IMG/VR virus record: IMGVR_UViG_3300010316_000012
Location: 1-47,179 of that record
From: a virus
Reading direction: 5' to 3' (one strand)
DNA: 47,179 nucleotides
Below the pieces are notes generated by a model that was not told the origin of the DNA, ran no database searches, and was given only the letters and a program-made list of their open reading frames with translations. Positions 25,493 through 33,462 of this stretch are shown here, one piece after another. How positions within the stretch are numbered: position 1 is the first letter of the stretch; the number at the start of each line of letters is the position of its first letter. The translations under genes and the position numbers were made by a program.

Positions 25493-25786
25493 ATGATAAG
25501 TTTTAAGAAATACATTTCAGAAGGTATCGCACTTCAACTTGTTCGTGGCGATGGTCAAGACATTCTAAAGATGTGGGATACAAAAGAAAAGAGTTGGGTT
25601 GAACTTCGTGGGAAACCCAACTTTGAAATCAAGTTTGATTCAAAGGACAAACTGCATGATACTATCACAAAGCTAGGTAAAGCTGCTACTATCTCTGACT
25701 TTGTGAATGGTGACGTTGTACACATCAATCCACATCACCCAGATGGCAAAAAAGCGATTGATACAATCAAAAAACTTATGAGGTAA
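25493..25786 (+). CDS. Small protein with capsid-targeting-like N-terminus
   Basis: A 97-aa protein. It begins MISFKKYISEG: F-K-K-Y-I-S-E, ending in an I-S-E/G prohead-protease-type site. The rest is a compact alpha/beta domain (IEIKFDSKDKLHDTI-like region, VVHINPHHPDGKKA) I do not recognise. It sits in the late run directly after the polyprotein gene. Likely an internal head protein, by analogy with T4 internal proteins. Confidence 0.55.
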   Translation: MISFKKYISEGIALQLVRGDGQDILKMWDTKEKSWVELRGKPNFEIKFDSKDKLHDTITKLGKAATISDFVNGDVVHINPHHPDGKKAIDTIKKLMR

Positions 25787-25789
25787 AAA

Positions 25790-26257
25790 ATGACATTTAG
25801 ATTATCAAAAAGAAGTCTCAACAGACTACATGGCGTTCATCCTGACTTGGTAAAGGTTGTTCATCGTGCGATTGAAATCACGACTGTTGATTTTGGTGTA
25901 TCGCAAGGACTACGCACTATTGAGCAACAGAGAGAGTATGTTCGTACTGGTAAGTCAACGACTATGAACTCTAAGCACTTACCACAGAGCGACGGCTATT
26001 CACATGCTGTTGATGTTGTCGCTTACATCGGTCCAGATGTTTCTTGGGAACTGAATCTATACGATAACATTGCAGACGCATTCAAACAGGCCGCTCACGA
26101 AAATAATGTTGTGATTCGTTGGGGTGCAGCTTGGAACGTTCCTAACATTGTTGATTGGGGCGGCACGATGGAAGAAGCTATGATGCACTACATAGATACC
26201 AGAAGATCAGAGGGTCGTCGCCCTTTCATTGATGGTCCTCATTTTGAACTAAACTAA
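25790..26257 (+). CDS. M15 family peptidoglycan endopeptidase (endolysin)
   Basis: A 155-aa protein with the M15/VanY layout: a VSQGLRTIEQQREY loop, zinc ligands in SKHLPQSDGYSHAVD (H63 and D75 likely) and a final GPHFEL His at 152. Enzymes of this type (L-alanyl-D-glutamate peptidases) cleave stem peptides and are the endolysin of many phages. No signal peptide, so it would need the holin at 30620. Confidence 0.88.
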   Translation: MTFRLSKRSLNRLHGVHPDLVKVVHRAIEITTVDFGVSQGLRTIEQQREYVRTGKSTTMNSKHLPQSDGYSHAVDVVAYIGPDVSWELNLYDNIADAFKQAAHENNVVIRWGAAWNVPNIVDWGGTMEEAMMHYIDTRRSEGRRPFIDGPHFELN

Positions 26258-26268
26258 GGAACAAATCA

Positions 26269-26730
26269 ATGCTAGGTTTTAAATCGTTTATCAAAGAATA
26301 CCAAGTAGAGATGCCAGCAAAGGGATCTGGTTTAGATGTTTCTAGAGAAGACATGCCGCAAGTTGAAGCTAAAGATTATGATGCGTACATTAGATACTTG
26401 AAAAATAGAAAAATTACTTTGACACAAGGTGAAATGAATCCAGACGATTTGAAGCCTATTCAAAAAGACTTTCATAAAGGTGGTGTAGAAAGAGCATTAG
26501 ATAGGATGATCACCGCTATCAAAAATGGCGAAAAATTCAAACCTATCATTGTTTCAAAAGACAACTATGTTATTGATGGTCATCACAGATGGATTGCACA
26601 TAAGAATGCTAGAATGATGATACCTGTTATGAAGTCAAATGTGAACATGAATAAGTTACTAAATGCAACACATGATTTTCCACAAGTCAAGTATAAAGAA
26701 ATAGGCACAAACAAGGTTATCAAAAAATGA
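26269..26730 (+). CDS. ParB/Srx-like protein with capsid-targeting-like N-terminus
   Basis: A 153-aa protein starting MLGFKSFIKEYQ (F-K-S-F-I-K-E). The body has a ParB-type nucleotide-binding signature: KFKPIIVSKDNYVIDGHHRWIAHKNA at residues ~86-112. ParB/sulfiredoxin-fold domains bind CTP/ATP or act as nucleases. Together with the peptide this suggests a packaged enzyme. Overlaps the next gene by four bases. Confidence 0.6.
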   Translation: MLGFKSFIKEYQVEMPAKGSGLDVSREDMPQVEAKDYDAYIRYLKNRKITLTQGEMNPDDLKPIQKDFHKGGVERALDRMITAIKNGEKFKPIIVSKDNYVIDGHHRWIAHKNARMMIPVMKSNVNMNKLLNATHDFPQVKYKEIGTNKVIKK

Positions 26731-27365
26731 AAAGTTTCAAATCGTTTATTCGCGAAGAGACTATCAAATTGGCTGGCGAAACTCTACAGAACATGGAGCA
26801 TTGCCCAGGTGCTGTATCTGCCTTTAAGGAGAATTTAAAAGACGGTGCAAGCGAATCTGATGTTGCTAAAGCTGCTAAGGCTGTGGACGCATACCTTGCA
26901 ATAGAAGATAAGGCCAAAAAGTCTGGTGCTACAGATGATGATGTAGAGAAGATGAAAGCACTTATTTCCAACGCAAAAGAGATTATCTCTGATCTGGGGT
27001 TAAAAGGGCACACGTATCACGATATGCACTTAAAGCGTGTTAAAGAAATGATAAGTGAATCGTGCGCAATCTACGAAGAGTTGGTCGTAGAAGAAGCTGA
27101 GTTTGAAGGTCGTAAAGTAAAGCTAAATGATCCGATTCGCACTTCTGAAAATCCTAATAAGAAGTTCAAGGTGTACGTGAGAAATGAAAAGGGTAACGTT
27201 GTTGTAGTACGTTTTGGTGATCCTAACATGGAAATCAAAAGAGATGATCCTGCTAGAAGAAAGTCATTCAGAGCAAGACATAACTGCGATGATCCTGGTC
27301 CGAAGTGGAAAGCCCGTTACTGGTCATGCTGGCAGTGGAGATCGGGCGCGAAGGTCGATAACTAA
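26727..27365 (+). CDS. Head-associated protein with capsid-targeting-like N-terminus
   Basis: A 212-aa protein starting MKSFKSFIREE (I-R-E/E site). Residues ~10-110 are a charged helical region; an M-I-S-E/S site follows at about residue 112. The C-terminal ~85 residues (FKVYVRNEKGNVVVVRFGDPN, then RRKSFRARHNCDDPGPKWKARYW) form a basic module that recurs in phage virion and head-maturation proteins. Its exact role is unknown. Confidence 0.6.
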   Translation: MKSFKSFIREETIKLAGETLQNMEHCPGAVSAFKENLKDGASESDVAKAAKAVDAYLAIEDKAKKSGATDDDVEKMKALISNAKEIISDLGLKGHTYHDMHLKRVKEMISESCAIYEELVVEEAEFEGRKVKLNDPIRTSENPNKKFKVYVRNEKGNVVVVRFGDPNMEIKRDDPARRKSFRARHNCDDPGPKWKARYWSCWQWRSGAKVDN

Positions 27366-27401
27366 TAAATAAAGATAATAATACATTTTAGGAGTAATCT
27401 A

Positions 27402-28343
27402 ATGTTCAGAAAAGAAATCAAACCATTGTCAGAAAGCATGATTGATGCTATTGGCAATACTATCAATAAGCTAGAGTATGTTGAAGAGAAGGTCAACGAA
27501 AAGGCAATTAAAAAAGCTGTTGATGATGGTAAGTCAATGGACGAAATCATGACTATGTTTGCTAACAAGCGCACAACTAACACAGACGAAATCCGCAAAG
27601 TCGTAAAAGACTACATGTGGAATAAGCGCATGAAGAAAGAAGAAGTTGAACTAGAAGAGAAGATGGACCCAGTCGGTAAAGAGGATGCTGACATTGACAA
27701 CGATGGTGACGTTGATTCTTCTGACAAGTATCTACATGCTCGTCGCAAAGCAATCGGTAAAGCGATGAAAAATCGTAAGATGAATGAGCAAGACACAAAG
27801 ATGGGTACCATCACTGTCAACTCAGACGAAGAGCGCAAAAAGCGTGCCGCAGCTTACCGTGCAAAAAAGATGAAGAATAAAGAAGATGAACTTGATGAAT
27901 CTTTTGCAAGTAGAATGGACAAAGCATCAAAAAAAGCACATGCCGATGCTGCTGAAAAGCGTAAAAAAATGGGACCAGTTACAAGTAAAACACTCAAAGA
28001 TATCAATGATAAACTTGGCAATACCAAAAAGGTTAAAGATCAGTTCGCAAAGGAAGAAGTTGAACTTGATGAAGCAAAGTCTGCTACAGGCTACACAATC
28101 TATCACAAGACGTTTTCTTCCGCTGTTCAACATGCAATCTCACAAGTCGAAAAGCAAGGCTACACAGTAGACGAAGACGAATGGGATCGTAAAGTTGCGA
28201 TGGGTCCAAAGAAGCCATCTGCTGGTAAGACTAACTCTTACACAATCCCTCTTTTGAAGAACGGTAAGCCTACACCTCGTAAACTACAGATGCAAGTTTA
28301 TTACGATGAAGGTCGTTATGAACTCAACATGTACATTTCGTAA
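27402..28343 (+). CDS. Head polyprotein candidate with L-x-E sites and dockerin-like loop
   Basis: A 313-aa charged protein. After MFRKEIKPLSES (L-S-E/S) it has L-x-E motifs at E86 (VELEE), E166 (DELDE) and E224 (VELDE). A calcium-binding-type loop DIDNDGDVDSSDKY occurs at about 95-108. The last ~85 residues form a separate alpha/beta domain beginning SATGYTIYHKTFSSA. The KKEEVELDE linker is shared with the 22821 polyprotein. The layout suggests proteolytic maturation in the prohead. Confidence 0.6.
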   Translation: MFRKEIKPLSESMIDAIGNTINKLEYVEEKVNEKAIKKAVDDGKSMDEIMTMFANKRTTNTDEIRKVVKDYMWNKRMKKEEVELEEKMDPVGKEDADIDNDGDVDSSDKYLHARRKAIGKAMKNRKMNEQDTKMGTITVNSDEERKKRAAAYRAKKMKNKEDELDESFASRMDKASKKAHADAAEKRKKMGPVTSKTLKDINDKLGNTKKVKDQFAKEEVELDEAKSATGYTIYHKTFSSAVQHAISQVEKQGYTVDEDEWDRKVAMGPKKPSAGKTNSYTIPLLKNGKPTPRKLQMQVYYDEGRYELNMYIS

Positions 28344-28352
28344 GGGGTGATA

Positions 28353-28619
28353 ATGTCTAATTGGTTCAAAAGACTGATAAGTAAGTGGACTGCTGAAGAG
28401 AGCGTGGAGGAGATTCCCGCTCCTTCCGCTCCTGTTGTTCCACACTTTCATGTAGATAGAGTGATCAGCCCTAAGGTTGAACTACCAGATCTCGAATCTA
28501 TGACTAAGCTACAGATTGATATTTGGGCCAGAAATGAACTGGAAATAAATCTTGATCGTCGTAGAACAAAAGATCGCATGATAAAAGAAATCCACAACCA
28601 CCTAAATAAGGAGAACTAA
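28353..28619 (+). CDS. Small protein with Rho-N/SAP-like C-terminal motif
   Basis: An 88-aa protein from ATG 28353 (behind GGGGTG). A proline-rich linker follows the first 25 residues, and the end, LESMTKLQIDIWARNELEINLDRRRTKDRMI, matches the helix-extended-loop-helix Rho-N/SAP-like module seen in many large phages. Such modules bind nucleic acid or protein. Probably virion or packaging associated. Confidence 0.55.
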   Translation: MSNWFKRLISKWTAEESVEEIPAPSAPVVPHFHVDRVISPKVELPDLESMTKLQIDIWARNELEINLDRRRTKDRMIKEIHNHLNKEN

Positions 28620-28620
28620 A

Positions 28621-28905
28621 ATGCCACTTTGGGGAGAAGATGACAACGCAGCAAGCGTGCCAAAGTATCTAACAGATGCTGAGAAAGCAAAAACTTTCTT
28701 CGTTGATACTGGCGAAGCTGCTGTTGAAGCAAACAGAGACAAAGGTCTCAAGACTGGCGGATGGAACTACTATGAAGAGTACGGCAGTGGTCGTATTCGC
28801 GTAGAACCACTTGTCGCTATGGCTAAGACAGCCGTAGAAGCGGGCGATGATGGCTTTGCTGCTAACACGACTGTTGAAGACGCAACAGTTGAAGACCCTG
28901 CATAA
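28621..28905 (+). CDS. Conserved T4-like virion-region protein
   Basis: A 94-aa protein, MPLWGEDDNAAS… followed by PKYLTDAEKAKTFFVDTGEAA and GGWNYYEEYGSGR. Marine T4-like phages carry close relatives of this MPLWG-type protein among virion genes; function is unknown. Strong AAGGAG ribosome site; terminator after it. Confidence 0.7.
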   Translation: MPLWGEDDNAASVPKYLTDAEKAKTFFVDTGEAAVEANRDKGLKTGGWNYYEEYGSGRIRVEPLVAMAKTAVEAGDDGFAANTTVEDATVEDPA

Positions 28906-28913
28906 CTAACTAG

Positions 28914-28937
28914 GGTGGGGTGAAAGCCCCACCTTTC
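28914..28937 (+). terminator. Rho-independent terminator
   Basis: GGTGGGG (28914-28920) pairs with CCCCACC (28927-28933) around TGAAAG, followed by TTTCA. Confidence 0.85.
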
Positions 28938-28959
28938 ACTTATAGGATAAAGATTTAAA

Positions 28960-29334
28960 ATGGTTCTGACTGAAAAAAACTTCACATTGATTGCTATCAA
29001 AAACTATGACATGAAAAGAGTCGTTTCTATTGAAGAGTTCAAAGACGACATAAAAAGATTTCAGTATCTGAAAAGACTTCTGAAAAGATACGATGAAAAT
29101 GGTGAACTAAAGACCAGACTTATTCTGAATCACTTAATAGTATTATACAACTGTTTTGGCCCTGTGACAACCCCTATGTTATTCATGAAGCTAAAAGATT
29201 ATCATAAATACTTGAAACCATTTGTGGTATTTTTGAACTTTATGCCCGAAAGAATACTGTATGAAGATGTGGTTATTATAAACTCAGAGATACCATTGGA
29301 CGAAAACATAGTAAGAGAGTTGAGAAAGATATAA
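28960..29334 (+). CDS. Conserved marine T4-like phage protein
   Basis: A 124-aa protein of the type LTEKNF…YLKRLLKRYDENGELKTRLILNHLIVLYN, seen as a conserved uncharacterised family in marine T4-like phages. It is mostly helical. In those phages it tends to lie near late genes. A GIY-YIG gene has inserted between it and the 30120 gene. Confidence 0.7.
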   Translation: MVLTEKNFTLIAIKNYDMKRVVSIEEFKDDIKRFQYLKRLLKRYDENGELKTRLILNHLIVLYNCFGPVTTPMLFMKLKDYHKYLKPFVVFLNFMPERILYEDVVIINSEIPLDENIVRELRKI

Positions 29335-29338
29335 CAAA

Positions 29339-30127
29339 ATGTATAGCACACCATACACATATCTAATTGGGTTGAAAGAAAAAAATACGTATTATTACGG
29401 TGTAAGATTTTCTAAAAACTGTCAACCATCAGATTTATGGGAAAAGTATTTTACCTCTTCAAAATATGTAAAAAAATTTCGCGAAAAATATGGAGAGCCT
29501 GATGTAATACAGGTAAGAAAGACGTTCAAAGATCCTAAATCGGCGCAAATTTGGGAAACTAAAGTTCTTAAAAAAATGAACGTGATTAAAGACAGTAGGT
29601 TTTTAAATAAAGCAATTGGTTTATCTTTACAAGACTACGAAAATCGCAAAAAACTTATGATTGAAAAATATGGTGTAGAAAACACATCTCAACTCCCAGG
29701 TGTTCCCGAAAAGATTTCTAGAGCAATGAAGGGTGTAAAGAAATCAAATATTCATAGAAAGAATATGAGCAAATGTAGATCGGACCATGCTAAAAAGGTT
29801 ATGTCAAGCGCGAGAAATGAAGCGATAAAAAACGATCCTGATAAATTCTCAAATATTTCTGCGAATGGTGGAAAGGCTGGCAAAGGGTTGCTTTGGTGGA
29901 ATAATGGTGAAATAAGCACAAAGAGTTCCGAACAACCTGGAATTGAATGGAAAAGAGGCCGAATTAAAACTTGGTCTAGCAGTGCCCCAATAGCGAAAGG
30001 TCATAAGAAGGAAGTGGTAACTTGTCCCTATTGTGATAAAGCTGGAGGTAAACCTGTAATGAAAAGGTTCCACTTTGATAATTGTAAGCAAAAAAATCAT
30101 AATAATAAAGGAAGTGCAGATGATTGA
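29339..30127 (+). CDS. GIY-YIG-like homing endonuclease
   Basis: A 262-aa protein. The start PYTYLIGLKEKNTYYYGVRF is a GIY-YIG variant, followed by a KYFTSSKYVKKF and E in AQIWETKVL. A DNA-binding tail has NUMOD-like elements and a C-terminal zinc motif (CPYCDKAGGK…H…C). Codons are much more AT-rich than neighbours. It lies between two conserved genes and overlaps the next start by 8 nt, so it is an intercistronic insertion without gene disruption. Confidence 0.75.
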   Translation: MYSTPYTYLIGLKEKNTYYYGVRFSKNCQPSDLWEKYFTSSKYVKKFREKYGEPDVIQVRKTFKDPKSAQIWETKVLKKMNVIKDSRFLNKAIGLSLQDYENRKKLMIEKYGVENTSQLPGVPEKISRAMKGVKKSNIHRKNMSKCRSDHAKKVMSSARNEAIKNDPDKFSNISANGGKAGKGLLWWNNGEISTKSSEQPGIEWKRGRIKTWSSSAPIAKGHKKEVVTCPYCDKAGGKPVMKRFHFDNCKQKNHNNKGSADD

Positions 30128-30623
30128 TTTATGGATAGTTTACGAATTTATCAAAAGGCTGACCACGCCATTCAGTGAGTGGCCTGCTTATGACTATGGT
30201 ATTATTGACGATGAAGGTAACATCCTTCGCAAAAGAAGAAGTCTCAAACTAGTCAAAGAGCGTCAGGCTTGGACTAAGATGGACGTGATGGTTCTAAAGC
30301 TAAAGAGACTGTTAGAAAAAGTTCCTGGTGGCAAAACACGTCTCGGCACTTATGCTGCCGCACTTTGGTTGATCAAAGAGAATGAGCGCATCAATCAACC
30401 TGGCTATTTCATAACAGAAGAAGAGCTTTCTGAAGAGTTGACTGAATACATGTCTATCACAGAAGAGGTTATGAGCGCGGCACCTGTGAACAGCGCGGGA
30501 TCAGGAGCGATTGCTGGCATTGGCGTAGGTCCAGATGGGGAGCCTGGATTGACTCCAGCACAGATGAAACGCTATAAAAAGCGCAATAAGAAGATGTTCC
30601 GAAGAAAGGAAGTTGACAAATGA
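30120..30623 (+). CDS. Conserved phage protein, function unknown
   Basis: A 167-aa protein from ATG 30120 (AAGGAAG five bases upstream). The body LWIVYEFIKRLTTPFSEWPAYDYGIIDDEGN and LEKVPGGKTRLGTYAAALWLIKE is conserved in T4-like marine phages; the tail is Gly/Pro-rich then basic. It precedes the holin. I cannot assign a role; a minor virion protein is plausible. Confidence 0.65.
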   Translation: MIDLWIVYEFIKRLTTPFSEWPAYDYGIIDDEGNILRKRRSLKLVKERQAWTKMDVMVLKLKRLLEKVPGGKTRLGTYAAALWLIKENERINQPGYFITEEELSEELTEYMSITEEVMSAAPVNSAGSGAIAGIGVGPDGEPGLTPAQMKRYKKRNKKMFRRKEVDK

Positions 30624-31108
30624 TTGTAGAGACTTTACTTGGAACACTTGCGGGTGGTCTGACTTCTATACTACCTGGCGTTTTATCTTGGTTACAAAGA
30701 AAAGATGAACTAAAACATGAGCAAAAACTTGCGGAGATACGATACAAGCTATCATCAGAACAGGCAAAGATGGAAGTCGATATCATCAATGCTAGAGCCG
30801 ATGCTTTCGAGGGAGAATCACTTCGCCGTCATGATGCTTCTTTTGACGGCACAGGCTTCATCAACGCACTTAGACGTTCTGTCCGCCCAGTTATCACCTA
30901 TCTATTTTTCTTTCTTTTCGTTTTTGTCAAAGCTGTGGCTATTTTAGCAGCGCTAAGAACAACAGGCGCCCAAGATTGGTTGGGTGACGCATTACTTTGG
31001 AGTGATTTGATGCCACTCATTTGGGATGATCAAACTTCAGCCATCTTCGGAGCTATTATTGGCTTCTGGTTCGGTGGCCGTGCGATTGAAAAACTAATGA
31101 GAAGGTAA
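30620..31108 (+). CDS. Holin of the GTA/3TM type
   Basis: A 162-aa protein with an amphipathic helical middle and three hydrophobic segments: residues ~5-25, VITYLFFFLFVFVKAVAIL, and SAIFGAIIGFWFGGRAI near the end. The W-F-G-G-R motif and R-P-x-x-T-Y entry are typical of the GTA holin 3TM family. It would release the M15 endolysin. Overlaps the preceding gene as ATGA. Confidence 0.75.
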   Translation: MIVETLLGTLAGGLTSILPGVLSWLQRKDELKHEQKLAEIRYKLSSEQAKMEVDIINARADAFEGESLRRHDASFDGTGFINALRRSVRPVITYLFFFLFVFVKAVAILAALRTTGAQDWLGDALLWSDLMPLIWDDQTSAIFGAIIGFWFGGRAIEKLMRR

Positions 31109-31112
31109 AGAG

Positions 31113-31619
31113 ATGTCAGAAGGTACAGAAAAAGATTTAAATATGATGAAAACTGAAGTTGAAATACTCAAAAGAGACGTTTCATCCATTCAGAACTTAT
31201 TATCAAAACTAGATACTGCTATTGATAAAATAGCAAACGTTTCTAATGACATTTCTAAAATGTTGGCCGTGCATCAACAAGCGCTTGAAAGCATCCGCGA
31301 TGATGTTGACGAAAGAAAAAGATTGTCTGAAAAAGAAACTGAGTTACTTCATAAAAGAATTTCTGACATGAAGGACGAAGGTGCGACTGAAAGAAGAGCC
31401 AATCACAAAGCAATCATTGACATGTTGACTGACATGAGAACTGAGATACGTGTTGAGATAAACGAAGTGAGAGACGGTCAAAAGGAACTTGCGAAGCGTG
31501 TTGTGTCACTAGAACGCTGGAAGTGGTGGATTATGGGTGGTAGTTCCGCTGCTGGCTTTATTCTAGCTACGTTCTTTCAAGCAGGCAACTTCATAGCTAA
31601 GTTTTTTGGTGGACAGTAA
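31113..31619 (+). CDS. Coiled-coil protein with C-terminal membrane anchor (XhlA-like)
   Basis: A 168-aa protein: long coiled coil (residues ~5-130) ending SLERWKWWIMGGSSAAGFILATFFQ, a single C-terminal membrane helix. This layout matches XhlA-like holin partners. Being next to the holin supports a lysis role. Alternatives are a membrane-tethered virion factor or an antiholin. Confidence 0.55.
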   Translation: MSEGTEKDLNMMKTEVEILKRDVSSIQNLLSKLDTAIDKIANVSNDISKMLAVHQQALESIRDDVDERKRLSEKETELLHKRISDMKDEGATERRANHKAIIDMLTDMRTEIRVEINEVRDGQKELAKRVVSLERWKWWIMGGSSAAGFILATFFQAGNFIAKFFGGQ

Positions 31620-31628
31620 AGTTTTCTC

Positions 31629-31656
31629 TTGACAGGATCTCTATAACTGGTATAAT
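31629..31656 (+). promoter_or_regulatory. Sigma70-like promoter of the primase/nucleotide operon
   Basis: TTGACA (31629-31634) and TATAAT (31651-31656) with a 16-bp spacer, both perfect consensus hexamers, 39 nt before the primase gene. Confidence 0.85.
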
Positions 31657-31695
31657 AACTCTATAGTCATTGAAATACTATGGAGTTCTTTATTC

Positions 31696-32727
31696 ATGAA
31701 TCATGTTGATCTAAAGTATGCTAGTTTTCTAAGTTCTAGACTTGACAAGTACACTGTGAAGTCTTTGAACCCATACAGAGCTAACGTTAGATGTCCTATC
31801 TGTGGTGACTCACAGAAGAGTAAGCTAAAGGCAAGAGGTTGGATTCTTGAAAAAGACAACAGTGCTATTTATTACTGCCACAACTGTGGTGCGTCACTTT
31901 CTTTACGTAACTTTCTGAAAAACGTTGACACGAGTCTGTACAATGACTATGTTGTTGATCTTGCTATTGAGAAGGGTTATAAGAAGAAGGAAGAAGTAGA
32001 GCCTAAGAAGCCCTTAGACACCCTGAAGATGAAACAGCCTAAGTTTCGTAAATCGGGATCTCCTCTACTGAAGATAAAAAGGATCGGTAGTCTGAAAGCT
32101 GATCACCCAGCACGTCTCTATTTAGACTCACGAAAAATCCCCATAAATCAGCATCATAGACTGTACTATGCGTCTAAGTTCAATGCTTGGACTAATAGTA
32201 TCATTTCTGATAAGCTAAGTAAACAGTACGACCAGCCAAGACTTGTTATTCCTTTCATTGATAAGAATGGCGAATTATTTGGTTACACTGGTAGAGCGTT
32301 TGATCCAAAAGCGTTACGCTATGTTACGATCATGATAGACGAAGACAAGCCTAAGATTTTTGGATTAGACAAGGTTGACTTTAATAAGAGGTATTACGTT
32401 GTTGAGGGTGGACTAGACAGTTTGTTTCTAAATAATGCTGTTGCGATGGCTGGTGCGGATGGTAACTTGAATGGTTTAGAAAATGTGAACAATGCTGTAA
32501 TGGTATTTGACAATGAACCAAGAAATAAAGAGATTGTGTCTCGCATGGAGAAGTGCATGAGCGCAGGTATGAAGGTCTGTGTCTGGCCTTCTCACCTGAC
32601 AAGCAAAGACATAAATGATATGGTGTTATCTGGACTAAACTCCGCAAAGATACAAATGATTATTGATCAGAATACATACTCTGGTCTAGAGGGTAAACTT
32701 GCTTTGACGATTTGGAAAAGGATTTGA
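31696..32727 (+). CDS. 61: DNA primase gp61
   Basis: A 343-aa protein, the same size as T4 gp61 (342). Zinc ligands C33, C36, C61, C64 (CPICG, CHNCG); a Toprim region with VVEGGLDSLFL around 235 and MVFDNEPRN (D-x-x). It makes RNA primers in a complex with gp41. First gene behind a consensus promoter. No overlap with the next gene (4 nt gap). Confidence 0.92.
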   Translation: MNHVDLKYASFLSSRLDKYTVKSLNPYRANVRCPICGDSQKSKLKARGWILEKDNSAIYYCHNCGASLSLRNFLKNVDTSLYNDYVVDLAIEKGYKKKEEVEPKKPLDTLKMKQPKFRKSGSPLLKIKRIGSLKADHPARLYLDSRKIPINQHHRLYYASKFNAWTNSIISDKLSKQYDQPRLVIPFIDKNGELFGYTGRAFDPKALRYVTIMIDEDKPKIFGLDKVDFNKRYYVVEGGLDSLFLNNAVAMAGADGNLNGLENVNNAVMVFDNEPRNKEIVSRMEKCMSAGMKVCVWPSHLTSKDINDMVLSGLNSAKIQMIIDQNTYSGLEGKLALTIWKRI

Positions 32728-32731
32728 ATGA

Positions 32732-33211
32732 ATGAGTGTAAACGCAATACTAGCTATAGACAATAACATGGGAATTGGTTACGAAAACGGTTTACCATGG
32801 CCTACTAATAAGAAAGACATGAAATGGTTCAGTGAAAATACACGCGGGCACGTTGTGTTGATGGGGCGAAAGACATGGGAAAGTCTTGGGTGCGCACCTC
32901 TACCAAATAGAAAGAATGTTGTTATAACTAACAGTGAGATCGTGGGTGAGCCTGATGACGTTTTTGCTGGGACGATTGAAAGCGTACTAAAGCGAACAAA
33001 AGAAAAGTATCCACATCTATACATTTGGGTCATCGGTGGTGCGCGCATCTACAGACAAGCGTTGCCCCTATGCGATAAACTTTACGTGACACGCATAAAA
33101 GGTATTTACAAGTGTGACACTTTCATGTATAATGAAGACTTTGAAGACTTCAAGAACTTAGAGTACATTGACGAAGATGAAAATCTTTCTATACAAATAA
33201 GGTCTAAATAA
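32732..33211 (+). CDS. frd: Dihydrofolate reductase
   Basis: A 159-aa DHFR with AILAIDNNMGIGYENGLPWP, VVLMGRKTWESL, RKNVVITN, and the WVIGGARIYRQAL NADPH-binding motif. It regenerates tetrahydrofolate used up by the thymidylate synthase two genes downstream. One-base overlap with the following small gene. Confidence 0.93.
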   Translation: MSVNAILAIDNNMGIGYENGLPWPTNKKDMKWFSENTRGHVVLMGRKTWESLGCAPLPNRKNVVITNSEIVGEPDDVFAGTIESVLKRTKEKYPHLYIWVIGGARIYRQALPLCDKLYVTRIKGIYKCDTFMYNEDFEDFKNLEYIDEDENLSIQIRSK

Positions 33212-33462
33212 TGGGCTATAACGAGTTTTTTTCACTTGACATAAAAGACATTGAAATAATAGAAAACGCTCTCCAGCACAAACTGTGTAGACTTTGTGAA
33301 AATCGTATCATGCTTATACAGAGTACAGTAAAGCATGAGAGTGAGTTAGATTCTGTAAAAGAGATTGGTAATGACATAAAAGAGATAAACGCAGTGTTAG
33401 GTAAACTACACAATCAAAAGATTTGGTATAGACCAAGAAAAACGACATACATAGGTGGGTAA
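33211..33462 (+). CDS. Small helical protein between frd and thyA
   Basis: An 83-aa protein, mostly one or two helices, with a conserved-looking LGKLHNQKIWYRPRKT end. Related short ORFs occur in T4-like genomes without function. It ends immediately before the thyA ATG (zero spacing), suggesting coupled translation. Confidence 0.55.
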   Translation: MGYNEFFSLDIKDIEIIENALQHKLCRLCENRIMLIQSTVKHESELDSVKEIGNDIKEINAVLGKLHNQKIWYRPRKTTYIGG

